DNA of 64,000 bases from Phorcus lineatus. Lineage: Eukaryota; Mollusca; Gastropoda; Trochida; Trochidae. The DNA lies in NCBI GenBank assembly GCA_921293015.1, contig OV121091.1:33836839-33900838 (forward strand). The letters run 5' to 3'. Within the stretch, counting starts at the first letter, position 1, and every line of letters starts with the position of its first letter. Position numbers and translations under genes: made by a program. The notes beneath the pieces are model-generated. The model was not told the origin of the DNA. It saw only the letters and a program-made list of their open reading frames with translations, and did no database searches. Below, one piece after another: positions 13,601 to 26,614 of the stretch.

Positions 13601-16600
13601 AACTTTAAAAAAACCAGTACCAATTTGCATTTTTAAAATGATCACCAAATCTTTTAGAATAGTTTTCAATGATTGTGCTTGTTGACACATTTATTGCAAA
13701 TTTTTGGGAGGCGGGTATTGGTAAATATTGACAAGTAGTTTAAATATGGTCTGTCTCGATCATTGTCCAGGAAGGTTACGTACTGATTACAGGTAGATGT
13801 TATGCCTGCAGGTGTTAGATTACAGGTAGGTGTAAAACACACATGTCTACCTGTTTACAGTGACTCACTCTGACAGGTGATATCAGATTAGAAGCTTTAT
13901 TCTGAAATGTCAACCCGCCTGATTTTAACCCTCACTCATATTCATAGTTAGTGCAGAATCCTAAGGTTTATGACCTTGATTGAATAGTTCTTCAGTCTCC
14001 TTGGAAATTATTCAAATGTGGTCATGTTGTTAAAAATATGTCAGTTTTTTGGTTTTCAAGTGCTGCTTATTCAAAAAAATAAGTGAAATATACAAGTTTT
14101 TCACATTAAGTAATGTATGTGGTCCATGTGTAAATTATTCTTTTCATAGGAAAAGTTTGAAATTATTGTTCAAATTACATTTTTTTTCAAAATCTAAAGA
14201 AACATTTTGTCTTTGAATTTAAATGATACTTTAAATAACATTATTTCTGCACTTTGAGATCACTATTTTCAACCCAATTGTGTGGCTATGTTTACATAGG
14301 TGTCTTCAGCACACTATAAGCAGGCCTAGTGTCCAGCTGTGTGGTAGCTGGGTTAGATTTGTTTGCCCTTGGGCTGGTCTCAGGAATGTGGATCTGTTTA
14401 GACTTGAGAAGTTTAGGCAGCTAAGGGTCTCTAGAAAACAAAACCCTCAAGTGGGCAGCCTCTGGTTAGAAGACTTGGTCAGAAGTGTTGACTGGTTGGA
14501 CAACACAACATGGTTCTTTAAAGTTAAACAATACCACCATTCCATTGGTCAGAAAAAGCAATCTCTCAGATGGAAGGTCAGTCTTTGGCAGGGTCAGTAG
14601 GTCCAAACTGTTCAAATATCCTCTGGCTTTTCAAAATAACCTCTTTCTCCATCACCCCTCTTTCCCTTCTCGTTACCCTTTTACCCTCCCAATGCCCCTA
14701 CCCCCTCCTCCTCCTTTCCCTTAAAAATCTTTTTTAAAAACTTGTTTATGTCACCTTTTTCTTATAGCCAAGAGATTGGGTACCAAAGAAGAACTATTTG
14801 TGACCCTGATAGGCTTTTGAAAATAAGTGTCCCTTTAAATATTTACTCTTAACCTTTGCTCATATTCTGATAGCCCCACCTCCCCATCCTCTCTGTGCTA
14901 CGAACTTCCAATACCCCATTGAATTATCCCCTTTACTTCTCAGCCTTCCTTTAGTTAATTCAGTTCACCAGAGAAATTAAATGAGGGATAATATCCTATG
15001 TTGACCTTTATGACCCCTCTGTGTATTGTAGTCCATTGTTGATTCATACAAGAATTCCAAGAACTCGGAGTAAATATTGTCCGTCAGAGGGTGAATAAGT
15101 ATATTGTTGGTTTGATTACCTTGCCAGGTAGCTGCGATAAGTATATTGATCGAAAGCAATTTGCTTTATTGAATACTCACATTACCCCATATTGGAATAT
15201 TTATGCAGCCACAGTTGAATCTTGAAATATGATCTTGAAGATCTATAATATCTTGAAATATTCAAATGTTGATGTCAGGGGCTTATCTTTAGATTATTCA
15301 CTCTGATCACAAAATAGAATTCAGATGGATATGATGTAAAATTAATGTACCTGATTTTTATGTTATAGACCAGGTTGTGTCTGTTGTGTTCAAACTCTGT
15401 GTTTATGACTGTTGGAGTTATGCCCCTTTATAAGCTATACTTGTGAAGCAGATGAAAGACAGATAACATTTGATATGATTATTCATTCACACCTGTAATT
15501 ATGTACACTCGAGAAAATTTCCCGTGTGAACAGCGAATGGTTTAAATGACTCAGATATCTTGTGAAGTTGGAAAGATTGCCAATCAACCGTATCAGACAA
15601 TTAGGATTGCCAGGATGTTAACTAATATTGGGTGTTAAATTTCTGATGATGGTATGAATTAGAGCACTTAAGGCATGATAACATATTTTTTGTCACATGT
15701 CAACTATTTTTTCAACTGTTGACCAACACTTTTTAGTGTGTCAGGTTTAGATTGAATATGGCATTTCTTCAGTGATGATTTTTATTTATTCTGTCTATAG
15801 TATTGTTCATTTTTCCCCAAGTGTTAGTCTTGTAGGAGAAAAGCTTTCTGTGTTGAAAAAAACAATGCTACACTACAGAATTCCATTAAAAAGGGACACT
15901 GTTATGTAAATATGGGAATTAATAGACAATCACACACTGTAAACACTTGCACATCAGATGTAGCTGTGTTGACGAGGGACACCTGTCATCACACCGATGT
16001 AAAGGTCAGCACGACCTGGTTGAGTCAGATTGACTGTATCTTGCTTCACATGAACATCCTACTTAGAAAATGCTACTTTTTACAGTTAGCTTATTGCAAT
16101 CAGGGGTTCTAGCAGTGACCAAGGGATTTCATTTATGACACTGATCATTGAGAAAAATAACACTAATAAAAATAACTACCAGTATATTTGTGATTTTGCA
16201 CCATTTTGCCCAAAAAGAAAATTTTGCATGTTCTTATATCTTCTCATGTCATGATCTTGTTACAGAAAGCAAATTATGACTTTACATGAACCAAGGTCTT
16301 CTTTCACAAAGCCTTACACTGATTATGAGTAATTTCATAATAATGTTAAATGTGGGAGTTCATGTTAATCCTAATAAAGGCCTCTTGTCTCTTGTCTTAG
16401 TGATTATTTAAAGTGCCATTCCATGAACTGCTGTAAAAATTTGGCAATCATGACAACCCTGATGCTCCTGTATTCTCTCTAAACTCTCCTGTCTTCCTGC
16501 AGGATGGAGAATACTTCCTGCAAGCCACCCAGCTGGAGGAGGACCGCCTGCAGTCCCTCTGTGCACAGGCAAACGCTGAACTGAAAGATCATATCCTACC

Positions 16601-18924
16601 AGAAGAAGGTATGTTCTCTACCACTGCCTATCATACCAATATGTTCAGAAGAGAGGATTGATAAATGCATTGAGCATGCATACTAATTTAACTTTGAAGT
16701 GTAATAATGTTTGCATTAAAGTCAAGAGGCGATAACGTTAATCATATACTCAACAACAAAAGTTAAGGACCACGCAAATATTCTCTATTTTTGCATCTGA
16801 TGGATACTTATATGATTGATGATATATCAAAATATTTAGAATCAGGCTGGTCCTCAGTTTATTTTGTTGATAATCTATGAGAAGTGATGATATCGTTATA
16901 TCCATAGCTTTATGACAGTTTATCTATTGTTAGTGTGAATTCATGCATGACTCTCAGTCTATGTCGTTGCCAATGTCATGAATTAATGCGATAACAGCAA
17001 GACAGAAATGTGCAAAGGTTTGCATGAAATTTTCAAATGATCACATGGTTGATGGCAATCCTAAGTCTGCTCTTTCTTCCATGTATATATTTGTTGTGTT
17101 TTCCTTTTCAGTATCTGGTAGACTGCGGGCAGCAATTGGTAAAGGCAACTTGCTAATAACACAGAAGTTCCAGCAGTTTCGAGAGTTATGTTCACAACAT
17201 ATGGTGAGTAGGTCACCTCTTTTTGGTTAATGACAAGAGCTAAAAGTTTATTTCGGAAGACTTCGTAACAGACCCAGGAAAAACAAGATTATTTCTAAAA
17301 GTAAAATTGACCTCAATGTATAAAGTTAGGAAGCATAAATAGGTATTGCTGGATTGATGACCTGCCAAATGTCCTGGCTCATCTGGATTACCTGATAGCT
17401 CGTATGATAAAAACGATATCATTATTTGAATTTTGATGATATAGTGAACACCAAAAGAAACTTGAAATCTAGAACTTCTTAATTACTATGAGACATGGTT
17501 ATTAAAATGGATGGTTGCTATATGTTCAATTGTGTCAATAATTGTTTCGAAATGACCCTTACCAGAATAAAGGACAGAAAACTGTTAATATAACAAAATG
17601 CATCCTTCACTTGTCTTTGTTGATGTCAACATATCTATGATCACTGTACAGAAAGGGAACTGAAGATATTATTGTAATAGATATAGACTTACAATTGATT
17701 ATTTGATGGTCTCCCCAGCACCCGGACCCAACAGAGAAGGAGACCAAGTGGGAGGATCTGCAGGGCTTCTGGGACATGATCAAGATCCAGGTGGATAGTG
17801 TGGACGACCTCTTTGCGGAGATCGCCATCATGAGGCAGAACGGTTGGAAGGAGATTCCTAGACAGGTACTTGTCTTCCTTGTCACTGTCTGCTTCTTCTT
17901 GATTCCTAATCTTTGACCTTTTATGGTGCGATATTCATTAAGAAGAATATGACTTAGGTGTTTCATGTAACATGTTCCTAGACTGTAGTTTCCTATTTGC
18001 ATACTGCAGTTAAAAGTATTCACATAACAGTTATACATTGCCATATTTTGGAACCATATTTTCATAGCGTAGTTACATGTTTCGAGGGACAATATCACTG
18101 TTAGAGGAATAATCTTGTGCTTTAATTTGTATTCATTTATCATATAATGTATCATGAGATTAAACTACTTGTTCCCAGCCATCCAGAAGAAGTTCTGCGA
18201 GTTCGAGTCCCAAGTCCGGCAGTTTGTCTCAGGGGAGCACGCCTTGTCACACACCAGGTATAAAATAAACTTGTTGATGAGAAAATAGAAGCACATAGGT
18301 TTTGTTATGATCTATATTCAAATATGTACAGCTGATTGTAGCATATGTGCTCTTGATTGCTCTTGCTCTTGCATCGTGACGATATTTGACATATGAAAAA
18401 AATAATATAACCAAATGTATGAATTATAGAAATTTAAGCTCAACAAGAAGTGTTTAAAAAAGGTTAGAAAGGTGGATTGTTAGAAAACATAATGATCCCA
18501 GGAAGTAGCTAAAAAGCTGAATGTCAAATGTAAGATCTTTAAATGGCACTCATTTAACTCATGAAATTTAAGGTAAATGGAAGTTACAATCTGAACATAA
18601 AATCTGAATGTGAATCTTTTACTGGTTTTGGCGTGTCAACTGTCTTAAAATCCTTTCTTAGGCAGGCATTGAGTATCTATCAAAGTTTCATTTCATATAA
18701 AACAAAACATCTTACCTCTTGCAGGCTCCAGAAGAAAGGTTCTGAAGAATAAAGACACCCCAGAATCATCACCTGAAAGGACGCAGAAAGCCAGACTTGC
18801 CGCCAAAGCACGAGATGACGCACGAAAGAAGATGCTTGCCGAGAAACGTGCAGCAATGAAACAACAACAGTCAAACTCAAATCAGGACGTGGAGATTTAC
18901 ATCCCTGAGACCAACTCGAAATGA
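7657..18924 (+). CDS. DLGAP: Disks large-associated protein (DLGAP/GKAP/SAPAP), 3' part, six exons
   Basis: Postsynaptic-type scaffold that links DLG/PSD-95 guanylate-kinase domains to Shank. Exons: 7657-8192, 16503-16608, 17112-17203, 17719-17865, 18179-18257, 18725-18924 (stop TGA 18922-18924); all junctions are AG/GT and phases agree throughout. The first exon is Ser-rich and low complexity, with a segment reading RKPSYLKISCAVSGYG that resembles the SYLRAI-type GK-binding repeats, and a KEN tripeptide in SDKENAIPD. Exons 2-6 encode about 207 residues of the GKAP homology domain: DGEYFLQATQLEEDRLQSLC, then LLITQKFQQFRELC, then LQGFWDMIKIQVDSVDDLF, a Ser-rich linker, and a basic helix ending in EIYIPE. 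Vertebrate DLGAPs end EAQTRL; this one ends ETNSK, so the PDZ ligand is missing. The model is 5'-incomplete, since the family is about 1000 residues and about 385 are seen. The 8.3-kb intron 8193-16502 contains a satellite element and nothing else recognised. Confidence 0.9.
11114..11193 (+). repeat. GTCC/GTCT (GTCY) microsatellite in the satellite element
   Basis: Alternating gtcc and gtct tetranucleotides run uninterrupted for about 80 bases just inside the 5' hairpin. The same tract in the other copy (about 49173-49219) is shorter, so length varies between copies. Such a tract next to the 5' inverted repeat is typical of HINE-type elements. Confidence 0.9.
11201..12660 (+). repeat. Tandem array of nine 170-bp satellite units with a higher-order 510-bp duplication
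   Basis: Units begin tttgtccgga at 11201, 11371, 11541, 11711, 11881 and 12051, exactly 170 bp apart. Three diverged units follow near 12223, 12395 and 12556. Units 3 and 6 share the variant catcaaaattta, and units 2 and 5 both end in agtcc where units 1, 3 and 4 end in agttc. Units 4-6 are therefore a block copy of units 1-3. Each unit contains an AT-rich core and the near-palindrome ttccatggaa. Unit 6 has a small extra insertion near 12132. Confidence 0.9.
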
Positions 18925-20028
18925 CACATGAGCCTGAAGTGAGCCTCACGAGATTAATCACAATATCAGCATCAACTACATGTGTACAGGACAGCAAGCA
19001 ATTATCGGACTTCCTTAGTACATGATGGCATTTACACTTGATATCTCTCTAGCTCGGACTACATTTAGACAATGGTGCAAGCAACATGGAGTTGTGTTTG
19101 ACTGATTAACCAAGGGCGGATGATATTGGAGAACTGATTGTTAAGCTAACAAGCTCAAATTTGTCATATTGTGAAAAATGTTGGGGAAAAATTCTAGCTG
19201 AACATTTTGTAAATATAGGTTTAAGTTTTGAAATCATATCTACTTATTTAATATACATTTGTAGCATTTTGATAAGCCATCATCCACCTTGACATTTCAA
19301 TATTTGGAAAACAGATTCTAATGATTTAACCATATAAGATATATGTTTTTAAAAATCAAGACTAGTTCCTTTAATCCTCTAACACAAACCTTCTCCAAAG
19401 ATCATCATCAACAAAGTCTTATAATGGTCATGACAAGTGTGCCCCTAAATGGAGCTCCGAGCTAGACTAGGATACAGTCTCCCTCCCTCCCTTCTATCTG
19501 GACGGAGACAAATAACTGACCTGTGCAATCAGCTCTACTGGACTAGTCATTAGTCAGGCCCCCTTACTGCCACGTTTCGTGCCTTCTTTCGTTGTTCCAC
19601 TGTACATACACATCTTGTGGAGTAAGGGAGGCTGAGTTTCCCATGATTAGAAAGAATCTTTATCATCTTTATGACATGTGCCTGAAGTCTGGACAATGCA
19701 TCGTATAAACAAGGAACTTTGACAAAAAGTGCAGCTTCCTAAGATTTGGATTTTTTTCCTTATAAATTATGATTTATCATTTTAACTATGAAATTCAAAT
19801 TTAAATATGTTTCCTTTTATAATTCATATTTGACAATGTCTATTTACACCACAATAGAATGCAACACTGCCAAAGTATGATTTTGGATAAGTAAAATCAA
19901 ATTTTATAAAGTAAGTTTCAATACTTCAAGTCTAAAGCCTTTGGTTTAATTTTAGATTCCAAAAATGTACAAAGCTTAAATTCATTACTATATCAACAAT
20001 AGCAGAAACATGTCATTTTACCTCTTGC

Positions 20029-20034
20029 AATAAA
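20029..20034 (+). promoter_or_regulatory. Candidate poly(A) signal for the DLGAP gene
   Basis: First clear AATAAA after the stop codon, about 1.1 kb downstream. A second occurs at 20403-20408. The sequence between 18925 and here reads as AT-rich 3' untranslated sequence with no recognised coding similarity. Actual use cannot be judged without transcripts. Confidence 0.4.
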
Positions 20035-23000
20035 ACTGATACCAAAAAAATTTGATGATAAAGTTATTGTTGAACATATTTTATTGACAACAACGAATGG
20101 CAAGGCATTCACAAAGTTATTTTGATATTTTGTATATTTTTGTCTCTAGAATTTTATTTGACAGGCTTTGGGTGCAGTTTCTTCTCTTTCTTTTTTATTG
20201 CAAACTGTTGTCTTTGGACAAGTTGTGCATTTCAGATATTCAGTCTCTTATTTGCTACATCTGACAAGCCTTGTTGTTATTATTGCTGTATGTTTTGTTC
20301 CGTTGTTATGGCAACAAATTCATGAGCTTGTTGTGCTTCAGTTTGTCAAGCATGGCGAGCATTCTATTTTGCAGACACTAAAAGTATTTTGGAAGAAAAA
20401 GAAATAAAACAACTTGCAAGCAATCAAAAACTGTAAAGCCACCTTGTTATGTAGAAGGATTTTGTTATACCTGAATATTCAATGGATATTGAACTATATA
20501 GGCAATAATATAAAGGATTACTGAAGATATTCATTGGTGGTTGGAATGTAACAGCACTAACAGGGTACTTTGTTAAATGTAATTCTATAACTGCCTATCT
20601 ACTATTCAGGAACAGGCTCCTTGGTCTTGGAAAGGAGGTTCTGATATTAACAATGGTAAAATTCTAAATATTTTAATCCTAGAGCCACCTAGAATGTTGT
20701 CGACTCAGGTTTTTTTCGGAAATGAAATGAATATGGTTCATTAAGAATCCCAATAAGAGGTTAAGCTCAATTAGCAACTGCTGTAAGAAGCTAGGGTTGA
20801 ACTTTTCCCGGAAATGGGAGCTGGTTACTGTTATGTATGCATCTATACATATATATAGTTGTCTGTATCTTATTTATTGTGCAAGTGTTGATACAATGAA
20901 ATAATTTATGCCAGCGTAGGCAGTGATTGTTTTAAAAGGTGCTCTATTTTTTTCCACTGGATTTCACAACAAATTCTTTCACTCTCCTCTCCATAAATAC
21001 AAGTTAACTCCCTTGATCTGTTAATCCAAAGCTTAATCCTGACACTCGTTTGGATCATGTTTACATCATTTCTTGATATGGTAAAGCATGTCATGAGTCA
21101 TGTGTAATTATCTTTGACAATCTGCAGAATATAAATAGCTGGCATTTGAATCAAATTAACTTATTTTTGGAATGTGCTTGACTTTGTTGTGGAATTATTG
21201 GTGAGTTAAGATCATTGGTATCCCCAATTGACATATACAGTGTATATATATTTTCATTATGAACATTTAACCCTTCCAATTACCATGATTATCGAAATGC
21301 TGGAATATGCCAGTGAATATATTTATTATATTTTCATGTCTCATTTTTCATGAAAAACGTGGAGTGACAATTGTTTCTCAAGTTGTATAGAATGTATTTG
21401 CAGAACATATGACACCTGTTACAATTGATTATTCAATGTAAACAATGTTTGACCACAGATGATATTTAAACATTTTGCCCTTTGATATCTTGTGTTTGAT
21501 TGTCATATTAAACTCATTGGAAACCATATCTTTTTGACTCATGAATGAAAAAATGATTGTGTGCAAAACAGTCACCAAACGGGAAAAATATTTTGAAATC
21601 TGCACTTTTGCCAAATAAACTTCCAGAAATGAACAAAAACAATCCTACTTAGAGAATTTATCATTAGATCTATATTTCTATTATTTTTATAAACTTGTAA
21701 AATTGTAAAAACTTGTTACAGGTAATGTAAGTATATGTTATTTGTTGTGAAGAGTTGAAAGACCCAGCCAAGTTATTCAGTGTATCTATATACTGTGTTA
21801 TTATATAGCAACGGGGAGCTGTCTATTTATCATGCTATAACATGTGAGATGGAAATTGATTTTGTGTTATCCTACTTTTTGCAAAAGAAATACATGCTTA
21901 GCTTATGAACAAATTTAAGATTTTTATATATTTCCATCACACTATCTAAAATAGTTAAAATTCTTGCACTATTTACATGTCCTTGGGACATTCAATGCTG
22001 AGTGTTAATTTATTCAAATAGTGTGATCCAAAATATAACAAAGTTATCACTTTTTAAGTATATCAGACCCACAAAATTCTCAATGTGTTGGTATAAGGAT
22101 TGACTTGCCCTAAATTTCCCCAGAATAAAGTCTGTTACTTTAAAAAAAAAATCAAATGGAGGTTGACTATTTTGTGTATGAAAATGTTAGGCTTTGATTC
22201 CATCAAAACCAAAACAAGGACTCACTTATACTTCTTATTTAAAGAAGTAAAGTATCAACTTAACTATCACACTACCATAAGGTGATCATTATTCACAAAC
22301 ATATGCAGTAGTTCACCCATAAATTGAGTCATTCAAGAAAATTATGTGCATGGATTTTTTTCTTTTTTGGGGAGGTGGGGAAAGAAGTTTACAAGTTTTA
22401 TTTAAAAATGCAATGCTTTGAAAACAAAGATATTTTGTCTATTGGTGAATCTTGAGATATAATCTTCCAAAATGATACATTATTATGATGAAAACCTAAA
22501 GACTTCAGTTGTGCTTTTGTATGTTTGCATTTTTACTTGCATGATGTTGAAAATTGATAGACTCTGGTCAATGTGTAGAGATATTCAAGAATATTGAATG
22601 TGTTAAAGAATTAGAGGAAAATATATATGCAATTATTGTTAATGTATTGTACAAAACTAGCTGGAGAAACTTCTAGTACATACCAAAGTCTTCACCTGAT
22701 GCAATGACGAATTTCAATCTTATTTGAATACAGGCGGCAATTAACATAGTTTTAAGTAATTTGTGGTCTGTATTTGAATTCGAATGTGTTGAATTATGAT
22801 GTTATGGCCTTATCGTCGTATGTTCAGAATTTGCTAAGAACCGACTCTTAGATAAGTCTTGTTTCATTGTTTATGTTGGAATTATTGCCATGTTCCCATT
22901 TCAAGCTACAGCAGTGATTGTACACTTAAAGGAGAGATGTACTATGATTCATTAGAAAGGTCTTGGATACACAATTATATTCAGTATTCAGAAGGGGAAC

Positions 23001-23896
23001 CCCTCAGCTTTTAATATTGTGCAGTTTGATATGCCTGTCAGAATAAAATGAAATGAGGAATACATTCTTGTTGTCTGTTTATTTCCTCCCTTGATATAGC
23101 CAAATTGGCACTGCAAAGTTGCTTATAAGCACAGATATCATAGTGCTAAGGCACTTCAGTTATAATATTGAGTCACAGTCACAAAACGCTAAAGAATATC
23201 AAGACTGTGTAAATTTCTATCATTCTATGTGCAATCTGTTCATACTTTTCTCTGTGTGTCAAATACTCTTGTTTTAAGAGAAAAATTGAAATTGACCTCA
23301 ATTTTTGTCTCCAAATGGAGATCAAAGAGGGAGATCAGCCCCACTCTTGTGCTTCTCTCATATTCATTCAAAAAATGATAAATACAAGGTACTTTAAGAT
23401 AGAAGAACCATTTAATGTAATCAGTCACTGCATTAATCTTCCTTGACAGAAAGTTTGCTATTTTAGCTTAGTTGCTCAAGGATTTGAATATCATTCATGT
23501 GTGAGATTGTGATAGTAAATGGACAGGAGACAGACATCTTGCTGTAAAGGCCACCGTTCTCTTCTGCGTATCAATTATACAAACATAACAGCGCGGATAT
23601 CTGCGTGTTTAATATTCATCAGCAGAATAATCCTTGTTGCTGCCATACATTGGACTTCACTTGGGATCCTGACGACGAGTAATGAATATGAAGCGCACGT
23701 AAAATTCCACAAACGATGCTGGTAATGAAATGAAATGTTGCTTCAGACTTCACTTATTATTTTGCGACATTACAAAGCAGGATTTATTGGGAAAATAGCA
23801 TCTGAAACACATGAATGCACATGAAAACGTACTCATGTTTTAAAAGTGGCTAAAAAAGAAGCGTCATGTTGTCTCTTATTCTAATTCCAATCTGTA

Positions 23897-24198
23897 TCAG
23901 GGTAAAACGTATACATCCTCGCTCCACTCATATACCCCTGGCTTTCGCCCTTCCGCAACATGCCGCGGTAAATGTTTGAGAACCTTTTTTGGGAATCCCG
24001 CAGTGCCTATCAAAACGAGAGCAGGCAGAAACCTGTGAACAAGGCGTACAATCTTCATATTGCCTATTCGCATATCGCATATTGGTTGACTATTTTGAGA
24101 TGCTCCATAGGTCATAAACCTGTCACAGCACTTAGGTTTAAGTTGGGTTATATCCCAGGGTAAATCAGTGGAGCGAGAGCGTATACGTTTTACCCTGA
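23897..24198. mobile_element. 302-bp element with about 45-bp terminal inverted repeats (MITE-like)
   Basis: The left end tcagggtaaaacgtatac at 23897 is mirrored by gtatacgttttaccctga ending at 24198. Inside these, the arms continue to match (ctcgctccact on the left, agtggagcgag on the right) for about 45 bp with a few mismatches. The interior has no plausible transposase. No convincing target-site duplication is visible, so the superfamily is unknown. The alternative is a non-mobile inverted duplication. Confidence 0.65.
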
Positions 24199-26138
24199 GA
24201 AAGGATGACTCGAAATCAAAACGCAATTCATGTCCACGACGTTTAAATTTGCATAGTCAACGTGACGGAGTTTGTTTTCATGTTATATGGCATATGAAAA
24301 CCCCGACATTTCTCTTCTAGTGTTCTATACACCAACACATTTCAGATTTAATGTTAGTAAGATACTTCAGTACAATTCATCAATCTAGTTTTAACTAGCT
24401 GTAATGAACCGTAATAACTGAACTCGGGACGTATAATAATTGTTTTAACTTGATTGGGCTTGCCCGTAATAACCTGTTCTTCAATAGCACCCCCACATTG
24501 TCAACCAAAATGGAAATAATTGTATAGCTGTTGTCATAGATCTGCGTTTCAAAAATGTGCTTCAAGTATATTTATGCACATTTTAGGTGTTTAAAAAATT
24601 TAATTGTATAATGCGATAATAGCATCACCAAAACTGCAGCTGTCAATGATATGATATCTTTAAAAATGCATCGTAGCAGGATTTTTAAAAATATATATTT
24701 CTTAACATTTTCCACATTTCATTCATAACAGTTTGTACAAAAATATATAATCTTCGTAAGGTACATTTTATTACTCAGCCGGATTATTCGTAGTCAGTGT
24801 AAAAACGGTCTCGTATCAAGTGGAACCTACATGCGGCCATTTTAGTGTTATAAACTTGGAGGAAAGAAAATGGAATTTCGCGAAGCATAACCGCCCTTAG
24901 TAGGTTTAATTTAAGAGATCCCTGCCTGCATTGATAAAAAATGTTTATGTCTGACATGTCCAAATACCAGCACGATAACTTGCAATTATGATAACGTCTC
25001 ACTTCTATATCTTCACTATTATCACTGCTCGTGACACGTTTTTTAAATGTACGGAGTACTCTCAATTTATCAAGAATAATCATTCATTACAAAGAACAAG
25101 TGATATATTTAACTGATCTTAAGTTTTTTTAAATTATGATTTCACAAAAAATTACACACAGGTGATTTTTTAAAAATGCGATAAACTTTGGATGTTATAT
25201 GATATGTTTAATCATCATTATTCATATAAATGATATTTTGAATTACTTTGATAACTTAACATTTGACTTTTATTATAAAATATTTGAAAGTTGACATTTA
25301 TAGGATAATTAATTTTCATAAATACCGTTCAAATCGCGCCGAAAAATAAAGAGTCAAATCTTTTAATGTATTTAGTGAATGCATATAAACATGAATTGGT
25401 TATTTCTTTATAGATGTGTTTGGACATGATTTATACAAACATTCAAACAAAAAGCCAGATATCTTTTTTGTAAGCAAAACATGCAGAAAAAAACCCAAAC
25501 TTTTTAACATGCATAAAATCCAAATAATGTATAAGATTACAACAAAACGGCACATATCTCGGTTGACAATGAGGACACAAACTTGTTTTTCAGTCTGAAC
25601 CCGTCCTCGGATCTGCCTGTGTCGGTGTGCAAGAACATTAAGGCCAAGACAACGAGACGACCCGAATATGACCACATTTTAGTCATAGTCTCCGAGTCGG
25701 TAAAATTACCTTGCTTCACCTGTACTCTCTATAAGCACGTCATCAAGTACCCACTTGGGGTCTCTCACAGCTCGCCGGAATAGAAGGGTGCGCTCTATCG
25801 TTGGAAGGTGGACCGAAACAATACATATATCAGGTAGGTAACGAATGATTTGTGTTTGAACACTTTGCATGCAAGTGTTGATGCTTAGTGGTTGATCTTT
25901 ATGGCATGGTGTTACGTATTAACAGGTTTCGGTTATAACTGATGCAGTATGTCGCTGTTATGTGGGCTCGTACGTACACGTAAATAAAAACACATACAAA
26001 ATCGTAGAATATAAGAAATCTAATTTCATGGACCACTTTATACGTGGAGGGTGAAGATGACAGGTGCTTAGTTATTTTTCTTATTTATTATCAGGTTTTG
26101 AATTATTTCAATATCAAGATGTAGAAAACGCAGCCGAA

Positions 26139-26614
26139 TTAAAGAGCCACTCCGTGATTTTCATAACATATTATTTACCTTTGATACGAACCTAAATGTC
26201 ATATGTGGTGATATAAAGTCAAAACATCTTAACTTTTCATGTCCAAAAGACATAGGTATGACAAATAATGGTTTTACATGAAAATCTAAAAACAGCCTCA
26301 TAAATGCACAGAGGTGTAGATATCACGTCCAATATACATGGATACTAGTTATTTAACCTAACAAACACCATCAACTCCTAACTGCTCTCCTGGCTGTTTT
26401 AGATAAGTCTCCAAAATTACGTTTGACTATTTGACGTGCGCCACTGTCCGGTTTTCGGTCATAATTGCGACGTTCTACCTTCATATTGTCACTGTGAAAA
26501 ACAATATGCTTTAAAATGTGTCTTTTAGGTAACAGTCGATACTTCGCGATTAAATGACACCACTGATTAAGTTTGGCATATATGACTCCAACAACTCACG
26601 GAGTGGCTCTTTAA
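26139..26614. mobile_element. TTAA-flanked MITE family, full-length copy A
   Basis: Both ends are TTAA followed by an inverted repeat: ttaaagagccactccgtga on the left and tcacggagtggctctttaa on the right (the right one broken by one extra mismatch further in). Length is 476 bp including both TTAA. The internal core near 26417-26465 (acgtttgac, ctgtccggttttcgg) is shared with the copies at 41568 and 59239, and the right end with the copy at 36025. TTAA at both ends suggests a piggyBac-type target site, but the termini lack the usual CCC start, so that placement is tentative. Confidence 0.75.

Noticed and set aside
17607-18155. 182-codon minus-strand frame
   Set aside because: Antisense shadow of DLGAP exon 17719-17865 and its introns.
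24784-25083. 99-codon minus-strand frame
   Set aside because: No recognisable motif or splice context; kept only as unannotated sequence.
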